Positions 30,910-33,314 of a stretch of DNA of 33,314 bases are shown here, piece by piece; positions within the stretch are counted from its first letter, which is position 1, and every line of letters begins with the position of its first letter. The DNA is taken from contig NZ_VJXY01000063.1 in assembly GCF_014831675.1 (NCBI RefSeq), forward strand, positions 1 to 33,314, given 5' to 3'. This DNA is from Komarekiella delphini-convector SJRDD-AB1 (GTDB lineage Bacteria; Cyanobacteriota; Cyanobacteriia; Cyanobacteriales; Nostocaceae). Both the position numbers and the translations under genes were made by a program. The notes beneath the pieces are model-generated. The model was not told the DNA's origin, searched no databases, and worked only from the letters and a program-made list of their open reading frames with translations.

Positions 30910-32181
30910 CTAATTATTACTCGTCGCTTTCGCTCGAATTAACCAGTCAGCATCAGTAGCACACATTTCCCTGCCGGATGAGTCTCCTAAACGGTCTAAC
31001 GCCAATAAGCAAGCATATTTCAAATCCCAAATTGGCGTACTCAGGCAAGTTTTGAGTTCGGTAACTGCGCGTGGATCGCCCAATTCCCCAAGAGCGATCG
31101 CACAAGCAGTACGGGATTTCTGAAACTGGGGTTCGCGGTTGTGCAGGTTTTCTACTAACAAATCGTAGCCAGAAGTATATTTCAGCCAGCCCAGAAGTTT
31201 CATCACATGATAATGACCACCATAATCGTTATAGGCTTTGTCCATATAAGTTGCTAAGAGTGCTTGGGGTGCTTCCTGCAAATAGATATCAAGCAAAGTT
31301 TTTGTTGCTAAATAGCACCGGCCAAAATCGGTTTGGTAAAGTTCGTCAATGACAAAATTTAGTAAAGGGGTAACGTCGTACTCGTGTACCAGGTCAATGT
31401 CGTTGGGATGATCGTATAGTACTTGCTCTAGATAGGGCTGAACTTCCGCGAACGTAATTTCACCAGTGGGAACACCTGCATCTAAGAGCATCCGTAATGC
31501 TCGCAGTCGAAACACCAGAGATACAGGACAACGGGCAATTTGTGGGATGGCTTTGTAGTAGTGCGAATCAATCAGGTCTTGAATGCAACCGCGCCGTGCA
31601 TTAACGTTGGGACTTTGCAGCAGCGCTATCACCTCAGTGATTTGGGAGTAGTCACCCGTGAAGCGACAAACTGTGGCGATCGCCGCACTACGGGTAGGTT
31701 CGTCCTCAGCTTGTGTAAATTTTTGCACACGCTCTAGAGCCGATTTATAGTCAGCGTTCGCCAACATGTGAATAATCACCCGATAGATTTGACCTGGCTT
31801 ATCAAGTAGTTGTGACACTTCTTCGAGGATTTCTGAATCTTTAGTCCCGATTTCCCCAATTGCCCACACGGAATTTTCAACAGTATAAATATCATCATCC
31901 TTGAGGCACTGCCGAATTACAGGTAATGCTGATTTAGCCTGCAATCGCCCCAGGCTTTCTACAGCTTTACGTCGAACAATGCGGTGATCTAATTCAGCTG
32001 GGTTACTAGTTTCAATTGCACGTACCAAAGCTGCAATTGATTGCTCAGTTGGGAAATTAATCAGATGTGAAACAGCAATGTATTTATCAGTAGGGTCTTC
32101 GAGTTGTTCTAATGGTGTATCGATAATTGCGATCGCTTGAGCTTCTGTTAAACCAAAGATTTTAAAAAAACGTTTATCCAT
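30910..32181 (-). CDS. cpeY: Phycoerythrin alpha-subunit bilin lyase CpeY
   Basis: 423 residues, close to the usual CpeY length. It starts MDKRFFKIFGLTEAQAIAII and carries HEAT-like repeats with family blocks: HRIVRRKAVESLGRLQAKSA, IYTVENSVWAIGEIGTKD, KPGQIYRVIIHMLANADY, NARRGCIQDLIDSHYYKAIP, CPVSLVFRLRALRMLLDAGV, LYQTDFGRCYLATKTLLD and DYGGHYHVMKLLGWLKYTSG. CpeY attaches phycoerythrobilin to Cys82 of the phycoerythrin alpha subunit, helped by CpeZ. In Fremyella cpeY and cpeZ follow cpeBA. Here cpeY stands alone, divergent from a DUF1838 gene, with no cpeZ next to it. CpeF/MpeV is the nearest alternative, but motifs fit CpeY better. Confidence 0.85.
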   Translation of the reverse strand: MDKRFFKIFGLTEAQAIAIIDTPLEQLEDPTDKYIAVSHLINFPTEQSIAALVRAIETSNPAELDHRIVRRKAVESLGRLQAKSALPVIRQCLKDDDIYTVENSVWAIGEIGTKDSEILEEVSQLLDKPGQIYRVIIHMLANADYKSALERVQKFTQAEDEPTRSAAIATVCRFTGDYSQITEVIALLQSPNVNARRGCIQDLIDSHYYKAIPQIARCPVSLVFRLRALRMLLDAGVPTGEITFAEVQPYLEQVLYDHPNDIDLVHEYDVTPLLNFVIDELYQTDFGRCYLATKTLLDIYLQEAPQALLATYMDKAYNDYGGHYHVMKLLGWLKYTSGYDLLVENLHNREPQFQKSRTACAIALGELGDPRAVTELKTCLSTPIWDLKYACLLALDRLGDSSGREMCATDADWLIRAKATSNN

Positions 32182-32599
32182 TGATCTATAAAATGACTGA
32201 GGGTAGTTAAGTTACTCAAAGGTCACGTTTACTATCGTACTGGGGACTGGGGACTGGGAATTGGTAAATAGCCGTAAATTTTGACAGAAGATAAAATCAA
32301 CACAAAAAAGCAAGTTGCCAGTTAAGTAGAAGTTTACGTCAAAATAAAATCAAATCCGCTCATCAATCTCTGGATGATAATTGCAAACAAAAGCATTTAA
32401 CAGTTATCAGTCAAGATAATTGGGTTTAACGAGAACCACTAAGGGAGCACTCACTTCAAACTGAAAACTAATAACCCAAAGTCGATTAGTGGCAGGCGCT
32501 ATCTAGCGAGTTTAAATCCCCCAACTGTTTACTGTTTACTGTTTACTGTTTACTATTTACTGTTTACTGTTTACTGATTTAAGAATAAAAGGAACAGAG
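32182..32599. other. Divergent intergenic region with heptamer repeats
   Basis: 418 bp without a gene between cpeY and the DUF1838 gene. It should carry both promoters. It contains a short actgggg heptamer stretch at about 32238-32262 and a longer tttactg array at about 32525-32577, which ends 22 bp before the DUF1838 start. Confidence 0.55.
32525..32577. repeat. Heptamer tandem repeat (tttactg)
   Basis: Seven units of tttactg, one with a changed base (tatttac). The array lies just upstream of the DUF1838 ribosome-binding site (aaagg). Confidence 0.85.
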
Positions 32600-33208
32600 A
32601 TGAGTGATTACTTAGATGACTACGAACTTAATAACCTCGATTTTTACAGAAAAAATCATGGGTTACAGCTTTATTACAACTGGTCTGGGGAAATTTCGTG
32701 GCAAGAGACACCAGATAAGCCAAAAGAAAAATTGTTTTCTATTATTGGTATGAATGCTACAAAAGTATTTATTAAGCCCGATCCTGAGTACGGCGAAGTC
32801 GGATATCGGATTAATAGAGAAATCGGTTTATTTTGTAACCCAGTAACCGAAGATATTCTACACTTTTGGCAGTCACCAACAGCAAGTCAACCAGTACCAG
32901 TAGTACATATTGCTAATCGAATTGTCCAAGGCTCAGTTAAACCAAAAAAATTTGTCATACCCAAAGGCAAGGGATATATCACCTCTGTTATGGAAATTCC
33001 TTTAGAATACCCGCATCCGTTAGCAGGAGATAGTAAATACTTAGACTATTGCCCTGGGGAAAAGTTTAAAGGAGTTGAATACTTTATATCAAATACTTGC
33101 CGACCTGATGCTGTTGATGTCCCTCCTGCAAAGTGGGCGAGAGACTGTCCTTGGATGCCCTGGATGAAATTAGGATATGGCAATCTAGCTAACCTGAGTT
33201 CGGGATAA
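32600..33208 (+). pseudogene. DUF1838 family protein, apparently cut short at the C terminus
   Basis: 202 residues from ATG at 32600, with aaagga upstream. The DUF1838 pattern is visible: LQLYYNWSGEISWQETPDKP, LFSIIGMNATKVF, INREIGLFCNPVTEDILHFW, VPVVHIANRIVQGSVK and the late WARDCPWMPWMKLG. In relatives, as far as I recall them, 50-70 residues follow that last motif. Here the frame ends almost at once (SSG then TAA) where sequence of an insertion element seems to begin. If so, the gene is a truncated remnant. DUF1838 has no defined role, though members occur near phycobilisome genes. If the protein is naturally short, it is an intact hypothetical. Confidence 0.6.
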
Positions 33209-33261
33209 GGAAAGGGACAGGTAGTAAGCTGAAAATAGCGTTAAATCCAGCAACCTGCCCT

Positions 33262-33314
33262 ATGTTTAGTTTAGATGCTTTGTTTTGCCATGTAGATGAT
33301 TTTTGTAAAGCATT
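33262..33314 (+). CDS. IS982-like transposase, first codons only
   Basis: The last 53 bases code for MFSLDALFCHVDDFCKA, which matches the N terminus typical of IS982-family transposases (MxxLDxLFCxVDDFC). The gene continues beyond the window. Upstream, 33209-33261 (aaagggacaggtag and aacctgccct) probably contains the left end of the element, where acaggt and acctgc could pair in part, but the exact inverted repeat cannot be set from one end. It lies directly behind the shortened DUF1838 gene. Only 17 residues are seen, so the family call rests on one motif. Confidence 0.6.
   Translation, partial: MFSLDALFCHVDDFCKA

Noticed and set aside
30910-32181. CpeF/MpeV lyase
   Set aside because: Length and the conserved blocks from MDKRFF to the LLGWLKYTSG segment fit CpeY better, though the families are related.

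Overview
The window comes from a filamentous, probably heterocyst-forming cyanobacterium of the Nostoc/Tolypothrix/Calothrix type. The evidence is the many GCGATCGC (HIP1) octamers, dispersed palindromes and 7-8 bp tandem repeats between genes, a CbiG-CobJ fusion, and above all a large block of phycobilisome genes. It looks chromosomal. The species cannot be fixed from the sequence alone.

Layout. Bases 1-5,500 are mixed: the 5' end of an rpsC-like gene running off the left edge, a small unknown membrane protein, a MocR-type regulator, a VapBC-like toxin-antitoxin pair whose toxin is broken by one stop codon, and two flavin-nucleotide-binding (PPOX-fold) proteins. Bases 5,500-6,970 have no gene but hold a MITE-like element, hairpins and an orphan terminator. 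Then come the cobalamin gene cbiG-cobJ, an HD phosphohydrolase and an AT-rich acyltransferase. From about 10.7 to 16.6 kb the minus strand carries a phycocyanin operon, cpcB-cpcA-(rod linker)-cpcC-cpcD-cpcE. cpcF lies further on, separated from cpcE by a methyltransferase gene on the other strand. pebA-pebB (phycoerythrobilin synthesis) and an S-type bilin lyase gene follow at 17.1-19.5 kb. A pentapeptide-repeat gene, a tiny gene, a HEAT-repeat gene and a divergent phycobiliprotein-like gene lead to the plus-strand phycoerythrin accessory genes cpeC-cpeE-cpeS-cpeT-cpeR and a tandem CpeD-like rod linker (22.9-28.8 kb). The right end has two near-identical Rpn/DUF2887 genes in tandem, cpeY, a DUF1838 gene that appears cut short, and the first codons of an IS982-like transposase.

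How it fits together. PebA and PebB would make phycoerythrobilin from biliverdin. CpcE/F, CpeY, CpeS, CpeT and the second S-type protein would attach bilins to apoproteins. The cpc and cpe linkers would order phycocyanin and phycoerythrin discs in the rods. CpeR is the known type of activator for phycoerythrin genes. The phycoerythrin subunits themselves (cpeB, cpeA) and cpeZ are not in the window; only phycocyanin subunits and one divergent phycobiliprotein-like paralog are. The most interesting points are that paralog (Cys108 kept at the bilin site) facing a HEAT-repeat gene, the two-domain CpeD-like linker with a coiled-coil tail, the methyltransferase gene separating cpcE from cpcF, a MITE-like palindrome with 11-bp direct repeats between cpeE and cpeS, and the apparent truncation of DUF1838 by an insertion sequence.
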